DNA of 64,000 nt from positions 744,001-808,000 of the forward strand of contig NZ_VFOW01000001.1 in the NCBI RefSeq assembly GCF_006716355.1. The letters are read 5' to 3'. The notes beneath the pieces were generated by a model. The model worked only from the letters and a program-made list of their open reading frames with translations. It searched no databases and was not told the DNA's origin. Of the stretch, positions 45,021 to 53,726 are shown piece by piece; positions within the stretch are counted from its first letter, which is position 1, and the number at the start of each line of letters is the position of its first letter. Position numbers and translations under genes: made by a program. Origin of the DNA: Stackebrandtia endophytica (GTDB lineage Bacteria; Actinomycetota; Actinomycetes; Mycobacteriales; Micromonosporaceae).

Positions 45021-46216
45021 TCAGTCGGCGGCAACTTTCGTGACCGAACCCACGTGCCGAAGCATCAACCACAGCAACAGCGCGGCGGCACCCTGCGTGA
45101 TGGCGATGCCCACCAGCAGGATCATCGGTGACACCGGCACACTTCCCGCCACTGCGGCGCCCAGCGCGGCCGCCGAGATCTTCAACGCCGCTCCGGTGGT
45201 GAACACCTGTGCCCGGTCGCGCGGGGTGGTGTGAGTGGCCCGAACATGAAAGGTGGCGCCGAGCAACGGCCCGTCACCCAGACCCGCCAGCAGGAAGAAC
45301 GCACCGGCCGGAATCACCGAGGTGGCCGCCGCCGCACCGGCCAACCCGATTCCGGTGATCAGCAGACTCAACGCCGCCAACCATTGTGGGGCGATGGGAA
45401 CCGGTCGGCGCGCCAAGCCCAGCGCCCCCGCCGTCGCGCCCACGGCGAAACAGGTCATGAGCAGACCCCCCTGGGTTGCACTCCCCCATTGTCGGGCGGC
45501 CAGGACCGCGGTAATCGTCAGTCCTCCCAGCCCGAGGTAGGCCAGACAGCTCGCGGCTGTGACGGCGCGCAGCACCGGGCGCCGCCACACCGTGACGAAG
45601 CCGCTGACCAGATCCGTCCCGAAGGCCGGTGTCCGATCGTTGTGATCCACCGGGCGGGTGGACACCCCGAAGATGAGCACTCCCGCACCGGTCGCGGCAG
45701 CCGCCAACAGGTATCCGGAGGTTGATGCCGAGAAGAGGGTGGCGACGGCGGCGACGACCGCAGGACCGACGACCGATGCGGCGTTGTAGGTCGCGGCGTC
45801 CCATGCGTAGCCGCGCCCATGGGCGGTGTCGGGCAGTGATGCGGCCACCAGGCTCGACAGGCCGCCGGCAACCACCGGACCGCCGGAACCGCCGATCACC
45901 GCGATCGTCAGAGCCACCGGCAGCGGCACCCGGCCCACCAGCGTCGTCAGGGCCGCTATCGCCGTCGCGAATCCGATCAGGACGATCGCGTGAAACCTGG
46001 CCGGGCGACGAATCCGCGAACCGATCGCCCCACCAGCGGCGCCACGAGGATGTGCGGCACCAACCACGCCGCCATGAGCAGCGCCGCCGGCCCGGCGCTT
46101 CCGGTGCGCTCCAACGCGAGCAGCGCGATGGCGACGGCCATGCCTTCCTCGGCCAATCGAGCCAGGAACGATCCGGCGAGGTAGCGCGAGGAGGGAAGGC
46201 GAGTCCGGTCGACCAT
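45021..46216 (-). pseudogene. MFS transporter gene with a single-base frameshift
   Basis: The first 62-63 codons (from ATG 46216) read an MFS N-terminus with two membrane segments and run out of similarity after LVPHILVAPLVG. The remaining 330 or so residues (ten membrane segments, ending at 45021) continue in another frame as GGAIGSRIRRPARFHAIV. The frames meet at CCCC (46028-46031, GGGG on the coding strand); one additional G would restore a normal 398-residue, 12-helix MFS protein. This is either a true inactivating deletion, a phase-variable tract or a base-calling error. It diverges from the CGNR regulator and shares its operators. Confidence 0.8.
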
Positions 46217-46226
46217 GATCGAGATC

Positions 46227-46254
46227 GTAACGGCTTATTGCTACAAGACGTTAC
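46227..46254. promoter_or_regulatory. operator dyad 1 between the MFS gene and the CGNR gene
   Basis: GTAACGGCTTATTG faces CTACAAGACGTTAC. The right half reversed is GTAACGTCTTGTAG, so 11 of 14 positions match. It lies 11 nt upstream of the MFS start. The TACGAT -10-like box of that gene overlaps its edge. Confidence 0.6.
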
Positions 46255-46289
46255 GTGCCCGCCGGAGTGAACCCCGCCCGGCACCGCCG

Positions 46290-46318
46290 GTAACTACTTG
46301 GTGCCTACAAGCCATTAC
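46290..46318. promoter_or_regulatory. operator dyad 2 between the MFS gene and the CGNR gene
   Basis: GTAACTACTTGGTG and, after one central base, CTACAAGCCATTAC form a second copy of the same dyad (the right half reversed is GTAATGGCTTGTAG). It overlaps the -10 box (TACACT) of the CGNR gene, which fits autorepression. Confidence 0.6.
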
Positions 46319-46321
46319 ACT
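46316..46321 (+). promoter_or_regulatory. -10 box for the CGNR transcript
   Basis: TACACT ends 6 nt before the ATG at 46328, so the mRNA would begin at or near that codon. Confidence 0.45.
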
Positions 46322-46327
46322 GGCCTC

Positions 46328-46348
46328 ATGAACGGGGCATCCTCATGA
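46328..46348 (+). CDS. six-codon leaderless ORF overlapping the CGNR start
   Basis: ATG at 46328 encodes Met-Asn-Gly-Ala-Ser-Ser and stops at TGA 46346-46348. That stop overlaps the CGNR ATG as ATGA. With the -10 box 6 nt upstream, ribosomes would load on this codon and re-initiate at the regulator gene. It may only serve translational coupling. Confidence 0.35.
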   Translation: MNGASS

Positions 46349-46992
46349 CTCGGCGACAGGGTTTCGACTCAAGACAACGCGGTTCCGACCCGCAGCGAGA
46401 GGGCTTCGACCCGGCTCGACGGCTGGTGGATCTGGCGAATCTGTTTCGCGACGATCCCGAAGCGACGGTCGACCGCGTCAAGCGGGTCCTCGCCGAGCAC
46501 GGTGAGACCCCCGAGGAACTCGTCGGCCTCACCGCCGACGACGTGACCCGGCTGCGTCGCGCCGGCGGGGAGTTCATCGACATCCTCTCCACCGAGACGG
46601 CCGACATCGCCGCGACCGCCCTCAATGGAGTTCTCCGCAGGTCGGGTGCGCAGCCGCGATTGTCCAACCATGATGGACACTTTTGGCACCTTCATGTCGA
46701 CCGCGAGGGGTCCGACTGGGGCGACTGGTTGGCGGCATCCGGTGCGTTGGCATTGGCCCAGCTACTCAGCCAACGCGGCCGCATCGCCTGGGGTTCCTGC
46801 GCCGCAACCGAATGCGGCCGGTTCTTCCTCGACACCGGGCCCGGTTCGGCCCGCCGCTACTGCTCATCCGCCTGCGCCACCCGCGCAAGGGTGAGAGAAC
46901 ACCGCGCCAAGAAGAACGATCGACAATTACCCATCCACAGTGGTGTCATAGCGCTACGAGGCCCCGATGGTGTGGACCGATGCGCCATCTAG
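46345..46992 (+). CDS. CGNR zinc-finger / ABATE-domain regulator
   Basis: The 215-residue protein has an N-terminal ABATE-like domain (about 15-130, starting FDPARRLVDLANLFRDDP) that binds stress-related ligands in the family. A C-terminal CGNR zinc finger (about 150-195) follows: WGSCAATECGRFFLDTG, then RRYCSSACATRARVREHR with four Cys. Such regulators commonly diverge from an MFS gene, as here. Two shared dyads in the 128-bp gap are its probable sites. Confidence 0.88.
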   Translation: MTRRQGFDSRQRGSDPQREGFDPARRLVDLANLFRDDPEATVDRVKRVLAEHGETPEELVGLTADDVTRLRRAGGEFIDILSTETADIAATALNGVLRRSGAQPRLSNHDGHFWHLHVDREGSDWGDWLAASGALALAQLLSQRGRIAWGSCAATECGRFFLDTGPGSARRYCSSACATRARVREHRAKKNDRQLPIHSGVIALRGPDGVDRCAI

Positions 46993-47122
46993 TCTCGCCA
47001 CGCACCATCCGAAAACCACTGTCGCCGACGTTGGTCCCGGTAGCCGCATGTCAGGTGGAGTCGGCGCCCTTCGTCATACCCGGCCGAGCACCCGCTCCCG
47101 TGTTGACCGGTGCCACGGCGGC

Positions 47123-48127
47123 TCAGCAGGAGTCCCCGACCGCCTCGAGTTGCGCCGGGTTGAACTGCTCGCAGCCGAGAATGATCCCCGGGAGGGCACC
47201 GGTGGACCAGACGATGAAGACGGTCATGGCCAAGTCCGTCCCGGATTCCCAGGAAGCCAGCGAACCGTCACTGGTCACCGCTTCGGGTAGGTCGAACAAC
47301 TCCGAATAAGGCCGACCCGACAGTGACGTTCCGTCGGCCAGCTCGGTGTGCGCCCGGTCGGCGTATGCCACCGCCTCCGCCTCGCTCCCCCAAGACGTGC
47401 ACACCACGACCCGGGGACGTTCACCGCCGTCGGCGGGTACCCGGACACCGATGCCGACCATGGGCGAGGTCTCCCACAGTTCAACCGTGTTGATCATCGC
47501 CGCAGCGACCTCGCCCAGACAGTCGGCGACCCGGGCCACCCGTTCATCGTCCATCAACACCGTCGAGCCGTCCACAAGTGACAGGTCGGCGTCTCCGCCG
47601 CCGAACACCAGGTCCGACTCCGAAACGGCGACCCGATTCATAGCCAACACGTGGCGACCGATGTCGGGGTCGGTGGCGGCCGCATCGGTCGGGGCGGTCA
47701 AGAGCTCGCCGTCGGCCGTCCAGCCCCACTCCCCCAGTCGTTCCTCGATGGTGGTGGTGTCCTGGCCGCCGGCGACCAGGGTGTACTGGGTGGGCGGCGC
47801 TCCCACCGTCACGGCGAACTCCGCGGCCGACAGGTCGATCCCCAACTGCTCGTTGGCCTCTCCCATCAACGCTATCGAGCCGGCGCCCATACCGGCGAGT
47901 TCCCGATAGTTGGGCGGCTCCGCAACCTGTTCGCCACCGGTGAACTCCGCCAGCGCCGCGCTGTAATCGAACACCACGGACAGGTTCGTCTCACCGGCGT
48001 ATGCCACCCGCGACAACGCACGCTCCAACATCGTCGACGTCGACGCGGCCGACTCCTCCCCGGTACAACCGGTCAACACCGGAACCGTCAGCACACCGAT
48101 GATCACCAGGGTCGACAGTCGTCGCAT
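47123..48127 (-). CDS. lipoprotein of unknown function
   Basis: The 334-residue protein has a signal peptide with lipobox VLTGC (Cys at about residue 20) and a Ser/Thr linker, then a mixed alpha/beta extracytoplasmic region with several Cys. GEANEQLGIDLSAAEF and DPDIGRHVLAMNRVAVSESDLVFGG stand out, but I know of no family for it. ATG 48127 is chosen because GAGGAGG lies 9 nt upstream, while upstream Met codons overlap or precede it. Confidence 0.7.
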   Translation of the reverse strand: MRRLSTLVIIGVLTVPVLTGCTGEESAASTSTMLERALSRVAYAGETNLSVVFDYSAALAEFTGGEQVAEPPNYRELAGMGAGSIALMGEANEQLGIDLSAAEFAVTVGAPPTQYTLVAGGQDTTTIEERLGEWGWTADGELLTAPTDAAATDPDIGRHVLAMNRVAVSESDLVFGGGDADLSLVDGSTVLMDDERVARVADCLGEVAAAMINTVELWETSPMVGIGVRVPADGGERPRVVVCTSWGSEAEAVAYADRAHTELADGTSLSGRPYSELFDLPEAVTSDGSLASWESGTDLAMTVFIVWSTGALPGIILGCEQFNPAQLEAVGDSC

Positions 48128-48196
48128 GGGCAGCATCCTCCTCGCCAATCTCACTCGCCGATTGTGTCAACCGCTCGCCAAGCGCCGGCTGCCCGT

Positions 48197-49480
48197 TCAC
48201 GACCGTGCCCGCCCGATGCCCGCCGCCACCGCCGACGAGACCGGGAAGACGGTGACGACGCCCAGCGCCCACACCGCCCCCAGTGGACCGGCCAGGGCCG
48301 CATAGACCGCCGTTCCGACGGCCCCGCCGACGAAGAAACCGAGATTCACGATCCCCAGGCCGGTGCCTCGTTCGGACACGGGGAGCACCGCCGAGACCGC
48401 GCCGGTCACCACCACCTGGGTCACCGCGAAGGCCACCCCGCCCATCGATGCCGCGACCACCAGAGCCGACGCGGGACCGGACAGGACCGCGACCAATAGC
48501 AGACTCAGGGCGAACATCCCCGTGATCCACACGACCGTCGGCGGTCCGGCGGCACGGGACAGCAACGCGCCGAGGATCGCGCCGGGAAGCAGCGACACCC
48601 CGATCGCCACGACGGTCCAGTTATGGGCGTTGGCCAGCAGCTCGGGTACCGCGGCCATCGCCGCGAAAAGTCCACCATAGACACCCATTCCGATCGCGAT
48701 CGCGCGAAGGTAACCGGGCCGCCGCAGCAGCGACACCGACACGAAGGCCCCCGGCCGCTTCGTCGACCACGCGAGGGCACCGACGGCAACCATCAGGGTG
48801 GCGGCCAGTCCACCGACCAGCGGCATCGACAGGTCCAGTCCGGCGGCTTGGATCAACAGCAACAGGGCCGCCGATGTGACGCCGAGCGCGACCGCCCCGA
48901 ACGGGTCGATCCGGCGGCGTGATCCGGGCGCCGTGGCCAGCCCCAAGCACCAGGGCACCGCGAACAGTGACAACGCCGGCAGAATCAAGGTCACCCGCCA
49001 GGAAATCACCTGAGCGACCAAACCACCGACCACGGTGGCCGATGCGATGAACACCGCCATCGCGCCGCCGAACCGGGCCAGCAGCCGTGGCCGCTGCTCT
49101 GCGGGCGCACCGGCGACCATGGCCAGCGCCGAGGCCGACATGGCGCCCGATCCCGCCGCCAGCAGAAATCGTCCCGTCAACAGCAGTGGCAATCCGGGCG
49201 CCGCCAGGCACAATCCGGCGCCCGCGGCGAGAAGGACTCCCCCGAGAAACAGGCTGGTGCGCACGCCCCTGGAGTCCGCGATCCGCCCCGCCAGCACCGT
49301 GCCGATGCCCAGTGCCAACGCGTGAACGGTCAGAATCCAACTGGCCGCACCCGGGTCGATCTTCAAGTCGGCGATCACGGTGGGGAGGGCGATCCCAGCC
49401 GCGGTCACGCCGAAGACGGCGGGCCCGAACAGGGCACCCAACCGAATCCCGGTCGTTCGGTCATACCCGAGTGTGGTCAT
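48197..49480 (-). CDS. MFS transporter (DHA1-like, 12 helices)
   Basis: The 427-residue protein has 12 hydrophobic segments. Motif A-like GRIADSRGVRTSLFLGG lies after helix two, and ASWILTVHALALGIGTVLAG is the usual helix-two stretch. ATG 49480 (MTTLGYDRTT) follows AAGGAG by 6 nt. It diverges from the quinone oxidoreductase gene, with a conspicuous double palindrome in the gap. The substrate is unknown; efflux of a reactive quinone or aldehyde would fit. Confidence 0.88.
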   Translation of the reverse strand: MTTLGYDRTTGIRLGALFGPAVFGVTAAGIALPTVIADLKIDPGAASWILTVHALALGIGTVLAGRIADSRGVRTSLFLGGVLLAAGAGLCLAAPGLPLLLTGRFLLAAGSGAMSASALAMVAGAPAEQRPRLLARFGGAMAVFIASATVVGGLVAQVISWRVTLILPALSLFAVPWCLGLATAPGSRRRIDPFGAVALGVTSAALLLLIQAAGLDLSMPLVGGLAATLMVAVGALAWSTKRPGAFVSVSLLRRPGYLRAIAIGMGVYGGLFAAMAAVPELLANAHNWTVVAIGVSLLPGAILGALLSRAAGPPTVVWITGMFALSLLLVAVLSGPASALVVAASMGGVAFAVTQVVVTGAVSAVLPVSERGTGLGIVNLGFFVGGAVGTAVYAALAGPLGAVWALGVVTVFPVSSAVAAGIGRARS

Positions 49481-49561
49481 TTCCGCTCCTTGCCTCGCAA
49501 GCTGTGACAGTGGACGGTCGATCGACGACCTCGGTGAGCCTGTCGCCTCGACCGCCGGACT

Positions 49562-49611
49562 CCCACCCCTCGTTTGAGGGGGAACCGAGAACCCCTCAAA
49601 CGAGGGGTGGG
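49562..49611. repeat. perfect 20-bp inverted repeat made of two 16-bp palindromes
   Basis: The left arm (49562-49581) and right arm (49592-49611) are exact reverse complements with a 10-nt centre. Each arm contains its own palindrome, CCCCTC-GTTT-GAGGGG and CCCCTC-AAAC-GAGGGG. It lies in the gap between the divergent MFS and oxidoreductase genes, so two operator copies are more likely than a terminator, though as RNA it would also fold strongly. Confidence 0.75.
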
Positions 49612-49662
49612 CGCATCCCGCCTCCGGCCGCACAGTTGGCACAGATCAGCGAGGAGGAGTTC

Positions 49663-50646
49663 ATGCGCGCAGTCATCGTCGAGTCACACGGTGGACCGGA
49701 ACGGTTGCGATACGTCACCGACCATCCCGAGCCGGTGGCCGGCCCCGGGCAGGTGGTGGTGCGAGTCGCCGTCATCGGGGTCAACTTCATCGACCTGGCG
49801 CACCGGTCGGGTGGCTTCGGAGTTCCCGCACCATTCGTTCCGGGCGTCGAGGGGTCGGGAACGATCGCCTCGATCGGGCCGGGAGTCGACGGCCTTACCG
49901 TGGGAGGCCGGGTCGCCTGGGCGATGCCCATTCCGGTCAACCGGGCCGGCGGAGGCTACGCCGAGTCGGTGGCGTTGCCGGCCGACCGGGTGCTGCCACT
50001 GCCGACCACGGTGGACGAGCAGACCGCCGCCGCCGGTCTGATGCACGGCCTGACCGCTCACTATCTGACCGAGTCGGTTCATTCGGTCGCCGAAGGAGAC
50101 GTCGTCCTGGTGCACGCGGCGGCCGGCGGCCTGGGACAGACCCTGGTTCAGGTGGCCCGGTCACGTGGAGCCACCGTCCTGGGTACGGCCTCCACCGCAC
50201 GGAAACGGCGGGAAGCGGTCGCGGCCGGTGCTCACGCGATGTTCGACTACGCCGACGTCGTCGAAGGAGTCCACCGGCACACCGACGGCCTGGGGGCTAA
50301 CGTCGTCTACGACGGCGTCGGCGCGCCGACCATCATGGACAGTCTGGATTCGCTGCGGGCCAGGGGGACCCTCGCGCTCATCGGAACGGCGGGTGGCCCG
50401 GTGACCGCCGTCGACCCGATGCGGCTGCTGACGGCCGGGTCGATCACGTTCGTGAGGCCGGGGCTGCCCGACTACATCGCCACCGGCACCGAACTGCGCG
50501 ACCGGGCTCGGGAGGTGTTCGCGTGGTTGGGAGACGGAACGCTGACCACTCGCATCGGAGGCCGGTATCCGCTGTCGGAGGCGGCTCGGGCACATCGGGA
50601 CCTGGCCGACCGTCGAACCCACGGAAAGCTGCTGTTGACCGTGTGA
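49663..50646 (+). CDS. quinone oxidoreductase (zinc-independent MDR family)
   Basis: The 327-residue protein has the MDR fold: GroES-like N-domain (GPGQVVVRVAVIGVNFIDL), then the NADPH-binding VLVHAAAGGLGQTLVQVARSRGATVLGTAS (AxxGxxG). It lacks the catalytic zinc Cys/His set, as in QOR/NADPH:quinone reductases. GAGGAGGAG lies 3-11 nt before ATG 49663. It shares a control region with the divergent MFS gene, suggesting a joint detoxification unit. Confidence 0.9.
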   Translation: MRAVIVESHGGPERLRYVTDHPEPVAGPGQVVVRVAVIGVNFIDLAHRSGGFGVPAPFVPGVEGSGTIASIGPGVDGLTVGGRVAWAMPIPVNRAGGGYAESVALPADRVLPLPTTVDEQTAAAGLMHGLTAHYLTESVHSVAEGDVVLVHAAAGGLGQTLVQVARSRGATVLGTASTARKRREAVAAGAHAMFDYADVVEGVHRHTDGLGANVVYDGVGAPTIMDSLDSLRARGTLALIGTAGGPVTAVDPMRLLTAGSITFVRPGLPDYIATGTELRDRAREVFAWLGDGTLTTRIGGRYPLSEAARAHRDLADRRTHGKLLLTV

Positions 50647-50730
50647 ACAGACCGTCGGATGTGGTCCACGCCTCGGAATCAGTCACGGTTCGCCGGTGTC
50701 ATAACGGGCGAGACCTCGAAGGGAAGTGCC

Positions 50731-51834
50731 GTGCCGCCTGCTCAGCCAGACCTGCTCGCCCGCGTCGACCGGGCGCGGGATCCACTGGGGTTGTTCGCGA
50801 TCCTGTCGAAGGGGATGGGACACCTCGTTCCGTTCGACGCCGCGGTATGGCGCACCGTCGATCCGCTGACCGGTCTGACCACCGCACCGCTGCGCGTGGA
50901 CAACCTCACCGAGGAGGGCTGTGCCGTCTACTGGCAGTCCGAACTGTTCGAGGAGACCGTGAATCGGTTCACCGACCTGGCGGAGCTTCCGGTTCCCGCC
51001 GCCGGACTGCGGGAGACCGTCGGCGGGCTACCGACCAGGTCCAGCCTGTATCGCGACTTCATGCGTCCGCGAGGACTGGAGGACGAACTACGTGTCGTGC
51101 TCCGCGTCGACGGCGCACCGTGGGGGCAGATCAGCCTGTTCCGGGAACGCGGTCGTCGCGCCTTCGACTCCGCCGACACCGACGTCCTCGGCAGGATGTC
51201 GGCGCCGTTGGCACGCCGACTGCGCGGCTTCTCCCGGATACCCGCGACATCGGAACCGTTGCGGCACAGCGAGCCTGGCGTACTGCTGTTCGATGCCGCG
51301 GCGAACCTGATCTCGATCAACGACGCCGCTGCCGAACATCTGACGCAGGTGCCCGAGGGACCTACGGTCCCCACCGCCTGGGGCGTCGATATTCCGATAT
51401 GGATACTCACCACGGTGTTGCGGCTGCGAAAGCCGCCGTTCAGTCAACGACACCCCGGCCCCCGCATCCGGTTGCGCACCCGCACCGGCCGGTGGCTGGT
51501 GTGTCACGCGTCGAGTCTCCGCGACGCCGCCGGCGTCGTCACCGGCGGCACGGTGGTCATCGAGCCGGCCCAGGCCACCGAGGTCGCGGAGTTGATCATG
51601 GCGGCCTACGAGTTGTCGCAGCGCGAACTGGACATCACCGCGCTGGTCGCCAAGGGCCATGCGACCGCGCAGATCGCCGCGCGACTGTACATCTCGCCGC
51701 ACACCGTGCGTGACCATCTGAAGGTCGTCTTCGAGAAGGTTCAGGTGTCCAGCAGGGGTGAACTCGTGGCCCGCATCTTCACTGACCAACTTCTATCCTC
51801 AGTGGAGGAGGGGACCGAACGTCACCTGACGTGA
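50731..51834 (+). CDS. LuxR-family regulator with GAF-like N-domain
   Basis: The 367-residue protein has a GAF-like sensor in the first 170 residues (FAILSKGMGHLVPFDAAVWR), a PAS-like middle (GVLLFDAAANLISINDAAAEHL) and a LuxR HTH at about 300-355: LSQRELDITALVAKGHATAQ, then ISPHTVRDHLKVVFEKV. GTG 50731 with GGGAAG 5 nt upstream is chosen; an in-frame ATG lies at 50659. It follows the quinone oxidoreductase gene in line (84-bp gap) and may regulate that unit. Confidence 0.87.
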   Translation: MPPAQPDLLARVDRARDPLGLFAILSKGMGHLVPFDAAVWRTVDPLTGLTTAPLRVDNLTEEGCAVYWQSELFEETVNRFTDLAELPVPAAGLRETVGGLPTRSSLYRDFMRPRGLEDELRVVLRVDGAPWGQISLFRERGRRAFDSADTDVLGRMSAPLARRLRGFSRIPATSEPLRHSEPGVLLFDAAANLISINDAAAEHLTQVPEGPTVPTAWGVDIPIWILTTVLRLRKPPFSQRHPGPRIRLRTRTGRWLVCHASSLRDAAGVVTGGTVVIEPAQATEVAELIMAAYELSQRELDITALVAKGHATAQIAARLYISPHTVRDHLKVVFEKVQVSSRGELVARIFTDQLLSSVEEGTERHLT

Positions 51835-52001
51835 CCGGGTGGGTCGAGCACTCAAGCGATCGTCGGCGATGAATCCGGCCGCGCCGACGCGACCGCGAAG
51901 CCGGGCCATCCGGCCGAGTTACCGGGCCGGAACCTTCCTCACGACGAACGCACGGCATCGAAACATCCGTGCCGAAACCACAGCTCACCGAACCGACACA
52001 C

Positions 52002-52032
52002 CGAAGCCCGGGACCGCCGGTCCCGGGCTTCG
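52002..52032. terminator. bidirectional terminator between the LuxR gene and ilvC
   Basis: CGAAGCCCGGGACC and its exact complement form a 14-bp stem with a 3-nt loop (GCC). It can terminate the LuxR transcript and back up termination of ilvBNC from the other side. The rest of 51835-52080 shows no gene. Confidence 0.8.
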
Positions 52033-52080
52033 TCAGGTGTCGTGCCGTATCGCGTTTCGCGGCACACGGCCGACCGTGCA

Positions 52081-53178
<1,098 letters not shown>

Positions 53179-53188
53179 CTATCTCCTA

Positions 53189-53725
53189 TCAAGCGGCGCG
53201 GCTGCGCGCCATGGATGTCATCGATTTGGCCCCCCGGCCGAGCCCCACCAGGCCCGACTGCGCGAGCTCGGCGATCCCGAACGGTTCTACCACCTGGAGG
53301 AACGCCTCGATCTTGCCTGAGGAACCGGTCGCCTCGACGGTCACGGTGTCGGTGGTCACGTCGACCACCTTGGCGCGAAACAGGTTCGCCGCCTCGACCA
53401 CCTGGGAACGGGTCACCGAGTCGGCGCGCACCTTCACCAGCAGAAGCTGTCGCTGCACCGAGGCGGTCGGCTCCAACTCCACGATCTTCAACACGTTGAT
53501 GAGTTTGTTGAGCTGCTTGGTGACCTGTTCCAACGGCAACTCGGCCGCATCGACAACGATGGTGATACGGGAGATGCCCGGTTGCTCGGTCTCCCCCACC
53601 GCCAACGAGTCGATGTTGAACCCGCGCCGCGAGAACAACGCGGTCACCCGAGACAGGACGCCGGGCTTGTTCTCCACCAGCACCGACATGGTGTGTTTGC
53701 GACCAAATTCGTTTCGTTCGGTCAT
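53189..53725 (-). CDS. ilvN: acetolactate synthase regulatory (small) subunit
   Basis: The 178-residue protein begins with an ACT domain (HTMSVLVENKPGVLSRVTALFSRRGFN, cited in part) for valine feedback, and a second ACT-like domain occupies residues 85-165. It binds and regulates IlvB. Translation starts 1 nt after the ilvB stop. A second Met at residue 13 is a possible alternative start. Confidence 0.95.
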   Translation of the reverse strand: MTERNEFGRKHTMSVLVENKPGVLSRVTALFSRRGFNIDSLAVGETEQPGISRITIVVDAAELPLEQVTKQLNKLINVLKIVELEPTASVQRQLLLVKVRADSVTRSQVVEAANLFRAKVVDVTTDTVTVEATGSSGKIEAFLQVVEPFGIAELAQSGLVGLGRGAKSMTSMARSRAA

Positions 53726-53726
53726 G

